Shown: positions 52,260 to 61,439 of the stretch, in pieces
Numbering within the stretch: position 1 is the stretch's first letter
Layout of the letters: each line of letters begins with the position of its first letter
Source: Candidatus Vecturithrix granuli
GTDB lineage: Bacteria > Moduliflexota > Moduliflexia > Moduliflexales > Moduliflexaceae
DNA length: 64,000 nt
Reading direction: 5' to 3'
NCBI GenBank assembly: GCA_000739535.1
Contig: DF820463.1
Span: 935,046-999,045 of the forward strand
The notes under the pieces: generated by a model
Databases searched by the model: none
What the model was told of the DNA's origin: nothing
The model's input: the letters and a program-made list of their open reading frames with translations, nothing else
Translations under genes and position numbers: made by a program

Positions 52260-54593
52260 CTAGGGGCACTCCTCCGCCAGATACAATCCGGCCGCAGTTA
52301 ACCATTTACGATACTGATCCGGATTAAACGGAGGATATCCTGTCAGATAATGGTTCCGACCTGTTTCACCGCGCTCAGTTTCCCATTCGATTATATAGAA
52401 GCGTTTATCGGCATAACTAAAAGAAATTCGCGCGATTGGTGTTACGTTGTCAGGAGCAGCTATCTGACGCCCTTCGGCAAGGATATCGCCTGAATCAATA
52501 TCGCGTACCGTAAAGGTCAGCGGAATTGCTTCTCGACGATCATTACTGGCGATCAGATCTTGTCCCCAATCTCCGGGTTTACGAAGGTCCGGTTCTCTAA
52601 ACATCAGACAGAGGGGTTGCTGGGCGGTACGAATAAAATGGTAGGCTAATTTCTTGACCCCATAATAATCTACGACGGCTTCACTAAACTGCGGCCAGCC
52701 ATCAATCAAATTCCACCATAGAATCCCTGTTTTTCGCCACTTTTGACTCCGGAAGAATTCGATATAGAATTTAAACGCTTCGGCCTGAACCACCTGACTT
52801 GCAAACGCAAAAGACTCCAACTGATCGGGGATCTTTCCAAAAAATTCACGTACAAGGCTTGCCATGAGAGGGACGCGATAATCATGCTGAGGGTTGGCGG
52901 GGACAGGTGAGGTGCCATGTAATAGCCACTCCTTATTATTCTGCCAGGGCCAAAGATTCTCCGGTGTGATGAAACGTCGGATTGATTCCGGCGCGGGACA
53001 GCCGATACAGCCGATTTCGCTTGTGAAATGACAGAGAGAATGCGTAAAGAATTCATTCTTGTGATAACCTCGCGGCCCCCAGAGATGCTCTTCAGGCAGG
53101 AATCGTCGGCCAGTCTGGATCACTGATTCATCCATATAGGGCGAACTCGGATGGAAAGGACGCCAGGGGTCTTCTTCCCAGAGCACCCGCGGCAGAACTT
53201 GCCTGGTGAGCACATTCGTATTCGGATTTCTCCCTTCAAAAAAGTAGGTTTCATCGCATTCGTTGTCGCCTGCCCAGAGAGCCAGGCTTGGGTGCTGGCG
53301 CAGACGTCTTACCACAGACCGCGCCTCAGTTTCCAAGCGTTGACAGAAATCAGCGTCATGCGGATAGATCGCACAGGCCATGGCAAAATCCTGCCAGACG
53401 AGAATTCCCGCTTGATCGCAATAGTCAAAAAACGCATCGCTCTCATACACATTGCCGCCCCAGCATCGGATCATGTTGCATTCAAGATCTTCGGCAAATT
53501 TCAAAGCCATCTCAGTCTTAGCAGCATCGCGTGAGTGAAATGCATCGAGGGGCACCCAATTGGTTCCTTTGATGAAGACGCGTTCATTGTTCACCCGGAA
53601 ACAGAATTCACCCTGACCTTTCTCATCGGTAAGACTTGTCTTCTCAAGGGTGATGATACGGATACCATGATGGAATTGAAGGGCATCAATTTCGCTCCCG
53701 TTTTTGAACAAGCGAACTGTAATCTTATAAAGATTCGGCTCGCCTCGTCCGCGCGGCTGCCAGAGAAGCGGATCGATCACATCGAAAACCATCCGGCCGG
53801 CGTCGAAATAGAGCGGCTGTTTCTGTTTGAACTGCGATTCCCCGCAGATACCTTCTATCTGAATCTCATAGCGATCATCCGGAGTACCACAAGTGCGGGC
53901 CCGATAATAGAACTTGTGAGAAGCCCGCCGATGGTCTGCGCTTAAGCTTGTGGGCGCAAGGAAGACGCGCTCAAGTCGTTCTTGAGGGCGAAACCAGAGT
54001 TTCACAGGACGCCATACGCCCATTGAAAGTGCGCGCGGCATAATGTCCCACCCATACCCATGTGGGGCTTTACGAACATACAGGCCATCATACGTGTGTA
54101 AATCTGACTTGATACCTGGCGGATAGTCAAATTGTTTGGCCTTTTCCCGGGCCGGCCAAATATGGACAAACAATTCATTCTCAGCCCGAAATCGTCCGGT
54201 TACATCGAAGGTGTGCTCGATCAGCATGTTGTCAGTGCGCCCCAAAAGCTCGCCGTTGAGGTAAATATCGGCAAAGCAATCAATCCCTTCAAAAGTAAGG
54301 AACGCTTCGTGTTCAGGAGAATTTTCTGCGAGAAACGTTCTCCAGAGCCATAAATGGTTGTGTTCCAGCGCCCGCAGTTGTAAGACATTTGTTCCCACCC
54401 TGGGGTCTTCCAGGAGGCCAGCCTCTTGCAGATAGATTTCATAATTACCTGGTACTGGGCATGGGCGCACTTTGAAGCCCATCTTTTCCACGCAAGTCCT
54501 GGATCGGAACTCATCATCCGACAAAGGGCGACCACTCGCATAAAACCAGGTTCCGTTAAGATCAAGATAAGGATGCTCTTTCAGAAAATTCAT
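52260..54593 (-). CDS. glycoside hydrolase family 2 beta-mannosidase-like enzyme
   Basis: This 777-residue protein has the GH2 order: an N-terminal jelly-roll sugar-binding domain (LNGTWFYA, GIDCFADIYLNGELLG), an immunoglobulin-like domain, then the TIM barrel. The barrel has KGTNWVPLDAF, MIRCWGGNVYESDAFFDYCDQAG, the acid/base Glu in LWAGDNECDE, and the nucleophile Glu in FTSEIGCIG. These blocks are closer to beta-mannosidases than to beta-galactosidases. No signal peptide is present. The leader has no ribosome binding site and is occupied by two MITE-like elements. It is downstream of an isomerase/epimerase gene and a sugar-uptake fragment. Confidence 0.88.
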   Translation of the reverse strand: MNFLKEHPYLDLNGTWFYASGRPLSDDEFRSRTCVEKMGFKVRPCPVPGNYEIYLQEAGLLEDPRVGTNVLQLRALEHNHLWLWRTFLAENSPEHEAFLTFEGIDCFADIYLNGELLGRTDNMLIEHTFDVTGRFRAENELFVHIWPAREKAKQFDYPPGIKSDLHTYDGLYVRKAPHGYGWDIMPRALSMGVWRPVKLWFRPQERLERVFLAPTSLSADHRRASHKFYYRARTCGTPDDRYEIQIEGICGESQFKQKQPLYFDAGRMVFDVIDPLLWQPRGRGEPNLYKITVRLFKNGSEIDALQFHHGIRIITLEKTSLTDEKGQGEFCFRVNNERVFIKGTNWVPLDAFHSRDAAKTEMALKFAEDLECNMIRCWGGNVYESDAFFDYCDQAGILVWQDFAMACAIYPHDADFCQRLETEARSVVRRLRQHPSLALWAGDNECDETYFFEGRNPNTNVLTRQVLPRVLWEEDPWRPFHPSSPYMDESVIQTGRRFLPEEHLWGPRGYHKNEFFTHSLCHFTSEIGCIGCPAPESIRRFITPENLWPWQNNKEWLLHGTSPVPANPQHDYRVPLMASLVREFFGKIPDQLESFAFASQVVQAEAFKFYIEFFRSQKWRKTGILWWNLIDGWPQFSEAVVDYYGVKKLAYHFIRTAQQPLCLMFREPDLRKPGDWGQDLIASNDRREAIPLTFTVRDIDSGDILAEGRQIAAPDNVTPIARISFSYADKRFYIIEWETERGETGRNHYLTGYPPFNPDQYRKWLTAAGLYLAEECP

Positions 54594-54608
54594 ACGATAC
54601 TTATTTTT

Positions 54609-54735
54609 ACTTTGTTAAGTTTGGGGAACTACAAGGAGAAGAGATAAGAAAAGGATGTTCTGGGGACATCGATCATCACAAACATCTATCCTTCTTCTAT
54701 TTCTTTTCCTTGTAGTTCCCCAAACCTGGCAAAGT
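54609..54735. mobile_element. 127-bp MITE-like element
   Basis: The left arm ACTTTGTTAAGTTTGGGGAA and the long imperfect complementary right arm (TTCCCCAAACCTGGCAAAGT end) pair over about 50 bp. No reading frame. It lies directly upstream of the GH2 start and 14 bp from MITE copy B. Confidence 0.8.
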
Positions 54736-54749
54736 AGAGTTATATATCT

Positions 54750-54865
54750 GGTAGTGGCTACCTTGTACATGATGACCGGTCGTCGAGCGGAGTCGAGACG
54801 AGCACGCAGGCGTTCCCTTCGACTTCGCTCAGGGAACGTGCATCATGTACAAGGATACCACTACC
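54750..54865. mobile_element. 116-bp MITE copy B, 8-bp target duplication over a stop codon
   Basis: It is nearly identical to copies A and C but in the opposite orientation. It is flanked by a perfect ATATATCT duplication (54742-54749, 54866-54873). The right duplication overlaps the TAG stop (54872-54874) of the isomerase/epimerase gene. Confidence 0.9.
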
Positions 54866-54871
54866 ATATAT

Positions 54872-55867
54872 CTATATTGGTTGCGTAGCTTCCTGGATAA
54901 TCCGTTTTATTACTTCCACAGATTCAGGAAGCAAATGATGGAAACGAGGAGAGACTTCCAGAATATACAGCCCTTTATACCCGGATAATTGCTTGAGAGC
55001 CTCAATATGAGGGATTTCACCCCAACCAGGCGGCAAATGCACGTCGCCCTCGCCATAAGGAACACGATCATACATATTGCTGAACACCCCACCCAGACGG
55101 CCAAAATTGTCGCTCCCATGCAGGTGGCGAATATACGGTGCAGCCTGCCGGAGCGCGTCCAGGTAGTCGAACCCACAATAGTTGGCTGCCAGAAAGAGAT
55201 GGCCGAAATCGATCGTCAATCCAAAATGAGGATGATTGACGGCTTCCACCTGGCGTATCAGATCGGCAACCATCATGCCAGCGTGATATTTAGGGAGTTG
55301 GTTCGCAGGCAAACCGGATCGCATTAAGATCGCCGCTTCCCAGGGATGTGGATCGCGATTTTCCATTGCGACCGTTATTCCCCGTTCAGCAGCGAGCGGC
55401 ATTAATTCTCGTAATGCCGCTACCTCTTGTTCACACGCCTCTTCCAATTCATCATCCGTAGGAAGTGGAGCTAACCCAAATGCCGTTTGTTGTAAAGCGA
55501 TGAGTCCACTGTGGTACACCAGAACTTTTGCCCCAACCGCAGCACAAAAATCAAGACAGGCGGCAAATACATCTTGCTCATGTTCCAAATCCGTGGGATG
55601 TCCTGGCCAACTCTGAGGAAATGCAAGATTGAGTCGAAAAGGCGCGTGAACAGTGTAATTGAAGTCAAATTTCTCCGTAATCGCCCGCACGTTATCAACA
55701 CGACGCGGTTGTAAACGACCATTGATAATCACATCCAGTTGATGAATTGCTATCTCCACACAATCAAAACCACAGGTAGAGAAAAATGACAGATTCTCCT
55801 CAAGATAAGACAAACTTCCTTTGAGGTATTCCATATCCTCATCAATGCCAATACCGGTAATGTACAT
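54872..55867 (-). CDS. xylose-isomerase-like TIM-barrel protein (sugar phosphate isomerase/epimerase)
   Basis: This 331-residue AP-endonuclease-2/xylose isomerase-like barrel has the metal-site motifs CVEIAIHQ, TVHAPFRLNLAFP, VLVYHSG, VAMENRDPHPWE, LTIDFGHLF and RHLHGSDNFG. Such proteins epimerise or isomerise sugars, cyclitols or their phosphates. The ATG at 55867 is preceded by AGAGGGAA and is preferred to 55909. It lies between the binding-protein gene upstream and the GH2 gene downstream, so a sugar substrate is likely, but it is not identifiable. Confidence 0.85.
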   Translation of the reverse strand: MYITGIGIDEDMEYLKGSLSYLEENLSFFSTCGFDCVEIAIHQLDVIINGRLQPRRVDNVRAITEKFDFNYTVHAPFRLNLAFPQSWPGHPTDLEHEQDVFAACLDFCAAVGAKVLVYHSGLIALQQTAFGLAPLPTDDELEEACEQEVAALRELMPLAAERGITVAMENRDPHPWEAAILMRSGLPANQLPKYHAGMMVADLIRQVEAVNHPHFGLTIDFGHLFLAANYCGFDYLDALRQAAPYIRHLHGSDNFGRLGGVFSNMYDRVPYGEGDVHLPPGWGEIPHIEALKQLSGYKGLYILEVSPRFHHLLPESVEVIKRIIQEATQPI

Positions 55868-55965
55868 ATATTCCCTCTGTTCATCAGGATTTTTATCGTT
55901 ATGTTTCATAAAAAATGGCTTAGATTGCCATAAAAGACAATCTAAGCCGCTGTAAGCGAACAGAC

Positions 55966-57114
55966 TTATTTCATTAACACATTTTTGACAAATTCATTGT
56001 TAAAATGGTTTTTATACGCGGCCGGAATCCATTCTACCCCATATTTCTGGCGTTCTTCTTCAGTCAGGAAGGCTTCTTTCCCTGTCACGTCAGTCCGCGC
56101 CAGATAACTTCCGAGGATTTCATTCATCTGAATTTGGGTTTCAGGCTCAATGAGATAAGCGATAAAGAGCAGAGCCGCTGCTTTATTTTTCGCATTTTTG
56201 ATCACGCCCGCCGAATCGCCGCCGCCAGGGAGTCCCATTTGTGGGATATACAGCTTTGCCTGCTTCATCATGGTGCCCTTTTTCAACGCGATAAAAGTAT
56301 CATCATCCCATGCCACTGCAAGCGACACTTCGCCCTCATTTAATCTGGTCAGCGATTCATTGTTGGAGCCAGTGATCGTCATCAGATCTTCCATCTCATT
56401 CATCCAATTCCAGACACTCTCCCAATTTTTGACCTTCTCCGGATCAAGTTCCGTATCTCCGTAATATTTATCCAGTCCGCCGGCTAAGTAGTTAATCGCC
56501 ATCTGCACAAACGCCTGTCCTGATCCTCCTTTGGTCGGGTCGCAAAAGGAAAACTGTTTTGGATTCGCTTTGATCCAGGCTACCAGGTCTTCCCAGGTCT
56601 GCGGCGGATTGCTGACTCGATCCGGATTATAGAGAAGGCCGGTCTGGTTTCGATAGATAGGGACAAGATATCCTTTCGTTTCCACACCTTCCTGAACTTT
56701 ACTCAGTTTCGGATCGAGTTTATCAGCATCCGGGATAATCCCTTGAATAGGTCCATAGAAGACTCCGGCATCCATCCCGACCTTTACTCTGGCCCCGCCA
56801 ATCAGGATCGCATCAATTGTGCCAACCTCTTTGTTTTTTTCCGATAGAATTTTATCCATGGTGGCGCTGCCATCAGCAATCACAATTTTGGTTTTGATGC
56901 CATACTTTTGTTCAAACTGCTCTCCGGCCATTTTCCAAAACTGTTCTCCCCACCAGGCATAAAAGGTCAAAGAACCTTCCTCTTTGGCGGCTGCGATAAT
57001 ATCATCCCAGCTCATGTTCAGGTAATCAGCCTCGGCAGCGGCTTGTTGTTCGTTGACCACAACACACGTCATTGCAAAAATCACTATCAGTAAACAACTA
57101 ACACTTTTTTTCAT
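55966..57114 (-). CDS. ABC transporter extracellular solute-binding protein, family 1
   Basis: This 382-residue protein has a signal peptide (KKSVSCLLIVIFAMTCVVVN...AAAEA). The fold features of binding proteins of the PotD/YnjB/iron type are visible: EGSLTFYAWWGEQFW, RNQTGLLYNPDRVSNPPQTWEDLVAWI, and VSLAVAWDDDTF. The ligand could be a polyamine, thiamine, an iron complex or an opine-like compound; the sequence does not decide. AGGAGG is 8 bp before ATG 57114. It is separated from the permease gene by 464 bp of nested repeats. No ATPase gene is nearby. Confidence 0.85.
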   Translation of the reverse strand: MKKSVSCLLIVIFAMTCVVVNEQQAAAEADYLNMSWDDIIAAAKEEGSLTFYAWWGEQFWKMAGEQFEQKYGIKTKIVIADGSATMDKILSEKNKEVGTIDAILIGGARVKVGMDAGVFYGPIQGIIPDADKLDPKLSKVQEGVETKGYLVPIYRNQTGLLYNPDRVSNPPQTWEDLVAWIKANPKQFSFCDPTKGGSGQAFVQMAINYLAGGLDKYYGDTELDPEKVKNWESVWNWMNEMEDLMTITGSNNESLTRLNEGEVSLAVAWDDDTFIALKKGTMMKQAKLYIPQMGLPGGGDSAGVIKNAKNKAAALLFIAYLIEPETQIQMNEILGSYLARTDVTGKEAFLTEEERQKYGVEWIPAAYKNHFNNEFVKNVLMK

Positions 57115-57129
57115 GTTCATATCCTCCTC

Positions 57130-57148
57130 TTATGATAATGATTCATAA
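57130..57148. promoter_or_regulatory. Fur-box-like half palindrome
   Basis: TTATGATAATGATTCATAA lies 16 bp upstream of the binding-protein start. It contains GATAATGAT, one half of the Fur consensus, and outer arms TTATGA/TCATAA. It is only suggestive. Confidence 0.25.
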
Positions 57149-57246
57149 AAAGTTACCCATACGACCTATGAAAACTCTCTGCTATTTATGGAGTTACACC
57201 ACCTCCTTTCACCAGAAATACCGCCTTTTCACATGAAAATCAGGCT

Positions 57247-57296
57247 CGTAGTTGCCGCTTTAGCGGCGTGAAGAAACGCTGAAGCGTTTACTACGA
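57247..57296. repeat. CGTAGTTGCCGCTTTAGCGGCG repeat
   Basis: A GCCGCTTTAGCGGC hairpin is followed by AACGCTGAAGCGTTTACTAC, the family described at 5684-5784. Confidence 0.65.
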
Positions 57297-57348
57297 ACGG
57301 GGATTTTCAAAGGAGTTCACATGAACGTAACCGCTCGCCCGGCATGGT

Positions 57349-57558
57349 GAAACTACAGGAATTAAGAATAAGCAAAAATTCGATTTCGGGCCTGATAGAA
57401 ATCTAGGTAGTGGTATCCTGTACATGATGTACGTTCCCTGAGCGAAGTCGAAGGGAACGCCTGCATGCTCGTCTCGACTCCGCTCGACGACCGGTCATCA
57501 TGTACAAGGTAGCCACTACCGAAATCTATTCTTGCTTATTCTTAATTCCTGTAGTTTC
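57349..57558. mobile_element. outer palindromic element interrupted by a MITE
   Basis: GAAACTACAGGAATTAAGAA at 57349 is inverted at 57539-57558. The two halves pair over about 30 bp (to GCAAAAAT / TTCTTGC). MITE copy C sits inside. Elements with the same GAAACTACA start occur at 58572. Confidence 0.8.
57406..57520. mobile_element. 115-bp MITE copy C, 8-bp target duplication, nested
   Basis: It has the same orientation and nearly the same sequence as copy A. It is flanked by a perfect GAAATCTA duplication (57398-57405, 57521-57528). It is inserted in the loop region of the older palindrome 57349-57558, between the permease and binding-protein genes. Confidence 0.9.
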
Positions 57559-57578
57559 ATAAAGGTATCTCTGGTCTT

Positions 57579-58442
57579 TTACATCTTACCGAATGCTGCG
57601 GAAAGGTATTCCGTTCTCAAAAATCGTTCAGCCATAAAGAGCAAGGTGATATTAGGGATCATCAAAATTAAGGAAACCACCGCCGCATTGGTTCGAATAA
57701 AATGATAACCTAAAAACGCATACAGTATCGTTGGAATCGTTTCGAATGTTGGAGTTCCGATAACAAATGTCAGTCCGAACTCTTCAAGACTCGTTGTAAA
57801 GCTGAAAAGCGATCCTGCAAACAGTCCCGGGAGGATCATGGGAAGAATGACCTTTCGGTACTTTTGGTATTGATTGGCGCCCAGATTTTCAGCCGCGTCA
57901 ATAATATCTTGCGGAATGGCCGCGAAACTGGTTGTCAGGATGCGCAGCATATATGGCATTGCCCCCAGAGTGTGGGCCAAAATAAGCCCGACGAAGTTCT
58001 GAGTCAGCCCAAAAAAGTCAAAGACGCGGCTTAAGAAAAGGGCTGTCACCATCCCTGGCATTAAGAGGGGCAGCAGGATAAGAATTTTTATGGCTTCTTT
58101 TCCGGAAAATTCCCTTCTACCTAAGACATAAGCTGTTGGAAGTGCAAGGAAGAAGGTCAGCAGCGTGACGATCGGAGCAAGCGAGTAGCTCGTGATAATC
58201 GCCTGGACGATGTCAGTGTAGTCAAAAACATACTTCCATTGAGCAAAGGAAAGATGGGATGGAAATAATTGGGGATAAGACCAGGGATAATCAGGATTGA
58301 CCAGGGACCAGATGACCGCCATCACAACCGGTAGTCCAATCCAGATCAGCAGAAAGAAAACAAGTAACATCGCAAAAAAGCTTCGAAACGCCTTTCGTCT
58401 TTTTTGAACAATTCGATACTCAGGAACCTGTGAATTTCCCAT
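57579..58442 (-). CDS. ABC transporter inner-membrane permease, PotC/binding-protein-dependent type
   Basis: This 287-residue protein has six membrane segments and the EAA-type loop DAAENLGANQYQKYRKVILPMILPGLFAG. SYSLAPIVTLLTFFLALPTAYVLG and LPLLMPGMVTALFLSRVF are typical of the second permease of polyamine/iron/thiamine-class importers. Such systems normally have a first permease and an ATPase encoded alongside, and neither is found here. The following gene downstream, after a repeat block, is the binding protein. The start at 58442 has no strong ribosome binding site, and hairpin repeats begin 22 bp upstream. Confidence 0.88.
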   Translation of the reverse strand: MGNSQVPEYRIVQKRRKAFRSFFAMLLVFFLLIWIGLPVVMAVIWSLVNPDYPWSYPQLFPSHLSFAQWKYVFDYTDIVQAIITSYSLAPIVTLLTFFLALPTAYVLGRREFSGKEAIKILILLPLLMPGMVTALFLSRVFDFFGLTQNFVGLILAHTLGAMPYMLRILTTSFAAIPQDIIDAAENLGANQYQKYRKVILPMILPGLFAGSLFSFTTSLEEFGLTFVIGTPTFETIPTILYAFLGYHFIRTNAAVVSLILMIPNITLLFMAERFLRTEYLSAAFGKM

Positions 58443-58464
58443 GTTTTACTCCCCTGAAAATGTA

Positions 58465-58519
58465 GCGCGAAACTCCAGTTTCGCGCATCGTTGATAGCCG
58501 CGAAACTGGAGTTTCGCGG
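58465..58519. repeat. twin GCGAAACTGGAGTTTCGC hairpins
   Basis: Two perfect hairpins, GCGCGAAACT/AGTTTCGCGC (58465-58486) and CCGCGAAACTGGAGTTTCGC (58498-58519, arms complete), lie just upstream of the permease gene. Confidence 0.8.
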
Positions 58520-58571
58520 TACATCTGATGTTCATTGCGTCGGGTGAGCGTCAGTTCATGATAGCTCCTTT

Positions 58572-58679
58572 GAAACTACAAGGATTTCGTGTAGGAAGGA
58601 TTCTCAAAGACATGGTTCAGTGCCACGCCGACCAATTCGCCGTCAGGAATCCTTCCTACAGAAAATCCCTGCAGTTTCA
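58572..58679. mobile_element. 108-bp MITE-like element with GAAACTACA ends
   Basis: The left arm GAAACTACAAGGATTTCGTG and the complementary right end (ATCCCTGCAGTTTC) pair over about 33 bp, including GTAGGAAGGATTC. The ends resemble the outer element at 57349-57558. The 406-bp gap 58443-58848 otherwise holds only the twin hairpins and AT-rich sequence. Confidence 0.75.
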
Positions 58680-58848
58680 TGCTGCCGGGCCGAATAACCC
58701 GTTCATGGAAACTCCTTTTCATAGAGTATGTTTTAAGAAAGCCTGGCGATTAAGCACCAGGCTAAAAACTGAAGGAATACGCTAACGCGCCCTATCGCTA
58801 AATTCAGCCTATTTTAACTTTATTGACACCAAGGCATTGATGTCAAGT

Positions 58849-60165
58849 TTATTTGATGACCTGCCAGCCTTGTAAGCGCGCGAAGATTTCAAAGGGCTTG
58901 ATGTAGTCGCCATAAACCATTGAGGCGTGGTGTGCGAGGCCGTTATAAAGGATTTTCTCCATCACGGTTTTCACCGGCTCTTCAAAGCGTACTTTGAGAT
59001 AAGTACCGCGCAGGTCTTTTTCCATCGGAATTCCCTTGCCGCGTTGCAGAAACAGGCGATATTCCTGGCCGGCTGAATCAATGCGCAGCAGGGAAATGTC
59101 GCCGGAGCGCATCACAAAATCCGCCGTGACTCCTTTGCCGGCGGCATGATAGGAATCGAGCGAGCGCACGCACTGGCCGTCCCACAAATTACAGGGGGCC
59201 ACGCCGCAGTGCCACAGTAAGGCAAAGTTCTCTTCAAAATTGACCTGTGACAAATCGGCCAGGAACGGCGTTTCCGCCCCAACTGCCTGATGCGCAATCA
59301 TGGACAGCGCGCCTTCAAGGTCGCCTTCACACACAATCAGGCGATTTTCAGATTGAACCAGCGACATGGCGGCGCAAGGCGCAATGCCGTACATGGCGGC
59401 AAATTCCGGCCAACAGCGCAGCGCCAGGGCTGTTAATTGATGCGTTTCCATAAATTGTTCGAATTTGGCGGCCAGTTGACCGGTCAAGTCGAGTTGTGCG
59501 ACGGAAATTGAGGATACGTCAAAGATTTCTCGAAGTTGCTGCGTATGACGTTGAACCGCCTCGGCCGCAACCTCCGTGCTGAAAATTTCCTGGAGTTCGT
59601 AGTGGTCAATGAGTACGCCCATCTGCTGATAGACGCTTAAATCATAGACTCCCAGGTTAAAGAAGCCTTTGGCGCGAAATCCGGCAATCGCAATATGCGC
59701 TTGCGCCAAAGCCGCTGCGATGCGCAGTGCATCAATCCAGTCTTCATCCACCGTCTCCCCGATTGTGACGTGAAAGCTGCGCGTCCCGGATTTATACAGG
59801 TTCGAAGCGTCCAGATTCACGCCGCACACGGAATTCAGGCGGATTTTCCCGCCGTTGTAAGGTAGTTCATTTAAGCCCCAGAGTAAAATGGGCACGCGCA
59901 GAACCTTATTCAATTCTAAAACTAAATGCCCTAAATGAAAGGTGCCGCTGATGCAGATCAGGCCATGCAGATGTTTTGCTGCTAAGATCTGAGCCGCCTG
60001 ACGGGTTTCTTCAACTTCGATCAACAGTTCCGGCAGGATCTCAAAATTGACCTGCTCGATCTGTTGCAAATCCTGTTGAATTTTCTGATATAATTCTGCC
60101 GCGGCCTGATAATCAAAGGTTTTCCTGGCAAAGCAGACCACGCCGATATTGACTCGCTGTTTCAT
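58849..60165 (-). CDS. L-fucose/L-arabinose isomerase-like protein
   Basis: This 438-residue protein has the fold signature of the FucI/AraA isomerase family: an N-terminal domain with NIGVVCFARKTFDYQAAAELY and GLICISGTFHLGH, and later CWPEFAAMYGIAPCAAMSLV. Then come ALLWHCGVAPCNLW with a probable metal-site His, and a C-terminal barrel. It would interconvert an aldose and a ketose using manganese, or it may belong to the uncharacterised branch of the family. No ribosome binding site is visible beyond a weak GGAAC. It is monocistronic and divergent from the DeoR gene. Confidence 0.8.
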   Translation of the reverse strand: MKQRVNIGVVCFARKTFDYQAAAELYQKIQQDLQQIEQVNFEILPELLIEVEETRQAAQILAAKHLHGLICISGTFHLGHLVLELNKVLRVPILLWGLNELPYNGGKIRLNSVCGVNLDASNLYKSGTRSFHVTIGETVDEDWIDALRIAAALAQAHIAIAGFRAKGFFNLGVYDLSVYQQMGVLIDHYELQEIFSTEVAAEAVQRHTQQLREIFDVSSISVAQLDLTGQLAAKFEQFMETHQLTALALRCWPEFAAMYGIAPCAAMSLVQSENRLIVCEGDLEGALSMIAHQAVGAETPFLADLSQVNFEENFALLWHCGVAPCNLWDGQCVRSLDSYHAAGKGVTADFVMRSGDISLLRIDSAGQEYRLFLQRGKGIPMEKDLRGTYLKVRFEEPVKTVMEKILYNGLAHHASMVYGDYIKPFEIFARLQGWQVIK

Positions 60166-60484
60166 GATTGTTCCTTTTTAGAGAGCGTTTGAGTGTTTGG
60201 GTGTTTGAGTGTTTCAAACATTTTGTGGGTTATCAAGAAAAGTCAAGCAAAAAACTTGACAGTAAAAAAACATTTTTCACCATTTTTGCACATCAACTTA
60301 TCTCTTATCCTTGTAGCGATATAGCAGAGAAATAAAAAATTTGTGGTTAATTTTGAGAGATTATAAGAATTTTTGTATATTCTATTCTTGACTTTTCTCT
60401 CAGGGCTGTATAGGGTGTTTCAAAGAAAGGGAACAACGACGTTTCAGACTGTATTTTTTACATTATTTGCTGAATGAACAACGT
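60166..60484. other. divergent promoter region with short tandem repeat
   Basis: 319 bp between divergent genes. Four copies of an 8-bp unit, GTTTGAGT/GTTTGGGT, lie at 60184-60216 just before the isomerase start, ending in TTTCAAAC. The remainder is AT-rich and should contain both promoters and an operator for the DeoR protein, none clearly visible. Confidence 0.5.
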
Positions 60485-61258
60485 ATGTCATTACAAATAG
60501 AACGACAATTATTGATTCAATCGCTCATTAAAGAGTATCAAACGGTCAAGGTTGAAGAACTTGCCAGGCGTTTAGATGTGTCCCCCAATACGATTCGGCG
60601 TGATTTGAGCTTATTAGAAAAACAAGGGGTACTCAAACGAACCCAGGGAGGCGCAATGGCGCAGGATCTCCAGCCTGCGACCCGCCAATCCTTTGATCTG
60701 CGTTCCAGAACGAATGTGTTGGAAAAAGAGATTATTGGGAAATGCGCTGCAAAACTCGTCAAATCGGGCAGTACAATTATTCTGGACGCCGGCACCACGA
60801 CGCAGCAATTGGCCAACAATCTGCGCCATCTTGAAAACCTGACAATTGCGACAAATTCCTTAGAGATTGCCTATAGCCTTATGACTAACCCCAATATCAC
60901 TGTAATCCTGTCGGGCGGCATTGTTATCGGGGCTTCACGTTCGCTTACCGGCATGCCGGCCGAAAATTTCTTTACACAAATTCACGCCGACCAAATTTTT
61001 CTGGCAACCTGCGGCATTTCTCTGGAACGAGGGCTGACCAATCGCAATATGCACGAAATCCCGGTTAAACAGAAAATGATCGAGGTCGCCCGCGAGGTCA
61101 TTTTACTGGCAGATCATGATAAATTTGATAAAGTTGCGCTCAGTTCCTTTGCCCCTTTAAGCTGCGTGCATAAGATTGTCACCGATGAAAAGGCACCGAA
61201 GAACATGGTTATTCAACTGGAAAATCTGGGAATTCAAGTCGTTATTGCATCCGAATAA
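60485..61258 (+). CDS. DeoR/GlpR-family transcriptional regulator
   Basis: This 257-residue protein has the DeoR helix-turn-helix near residues 14-50 (YQTVKVEELARRLDVSPNTIRRDLSLLE). The sugar-phosphate-sensing DeoRC domain follows, with GSTIILDAGTTTQQLA and the later DHDKFDKVALSSFAP. DeoR-type proteins repress carbohydrate genes and respond to a phosphorylated sugar. It is divergent from the isomerase gene at 60165 and upstream of the aldehyde oxidoreductase. The isomerase is the most likely target. The start at 60485 is chosen over a TTG 18 bp upstream. Confidence 0.92.
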   Translation: MSLQIERQLLIQSLIKEYQTVKVEELARRLDVSPNTIRRDLSLLEKQGVLKRTQGGAMAQDLQPATRQSFDLRSRTNVLEKEIIGKCAAKLVKSGSTIILDAGTTTQQLANNLRHLENLTIATNSLEIAYSLMTNPNITVILSGGIVIGASRSLTGMPAENFFTQIHADQIFLATCGISLERGLTNRNMHEIPVKQKMIEVAREVILLADHDKFDKVALSSFAPLSCVHKIVTDEKAPKNMVIQLENLGIQVVIASE

Positions 61259-61439
61259 GTCAAAAAAAATACGTTGGGCGCGGAAAATTTTTGCTATTTA
61301 TCATATAAGAACATTTATCATCATATATCACCATTGTATCATTTTTTCTTGACAGATTTCTTCATCTTTTCTTGAAATAGCCATCAACTATAAATTTCTT
61401 TCCATCAATTCTACTTTGTCAAAATTATCGTCTTATATG

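Noticed and set aside
57130..57148. true Fur operator proving an iron importer
   Set aside because: Only one half matches the consensus, and the binding protein's family does not decide for iron; kept as a low-confidence site only.
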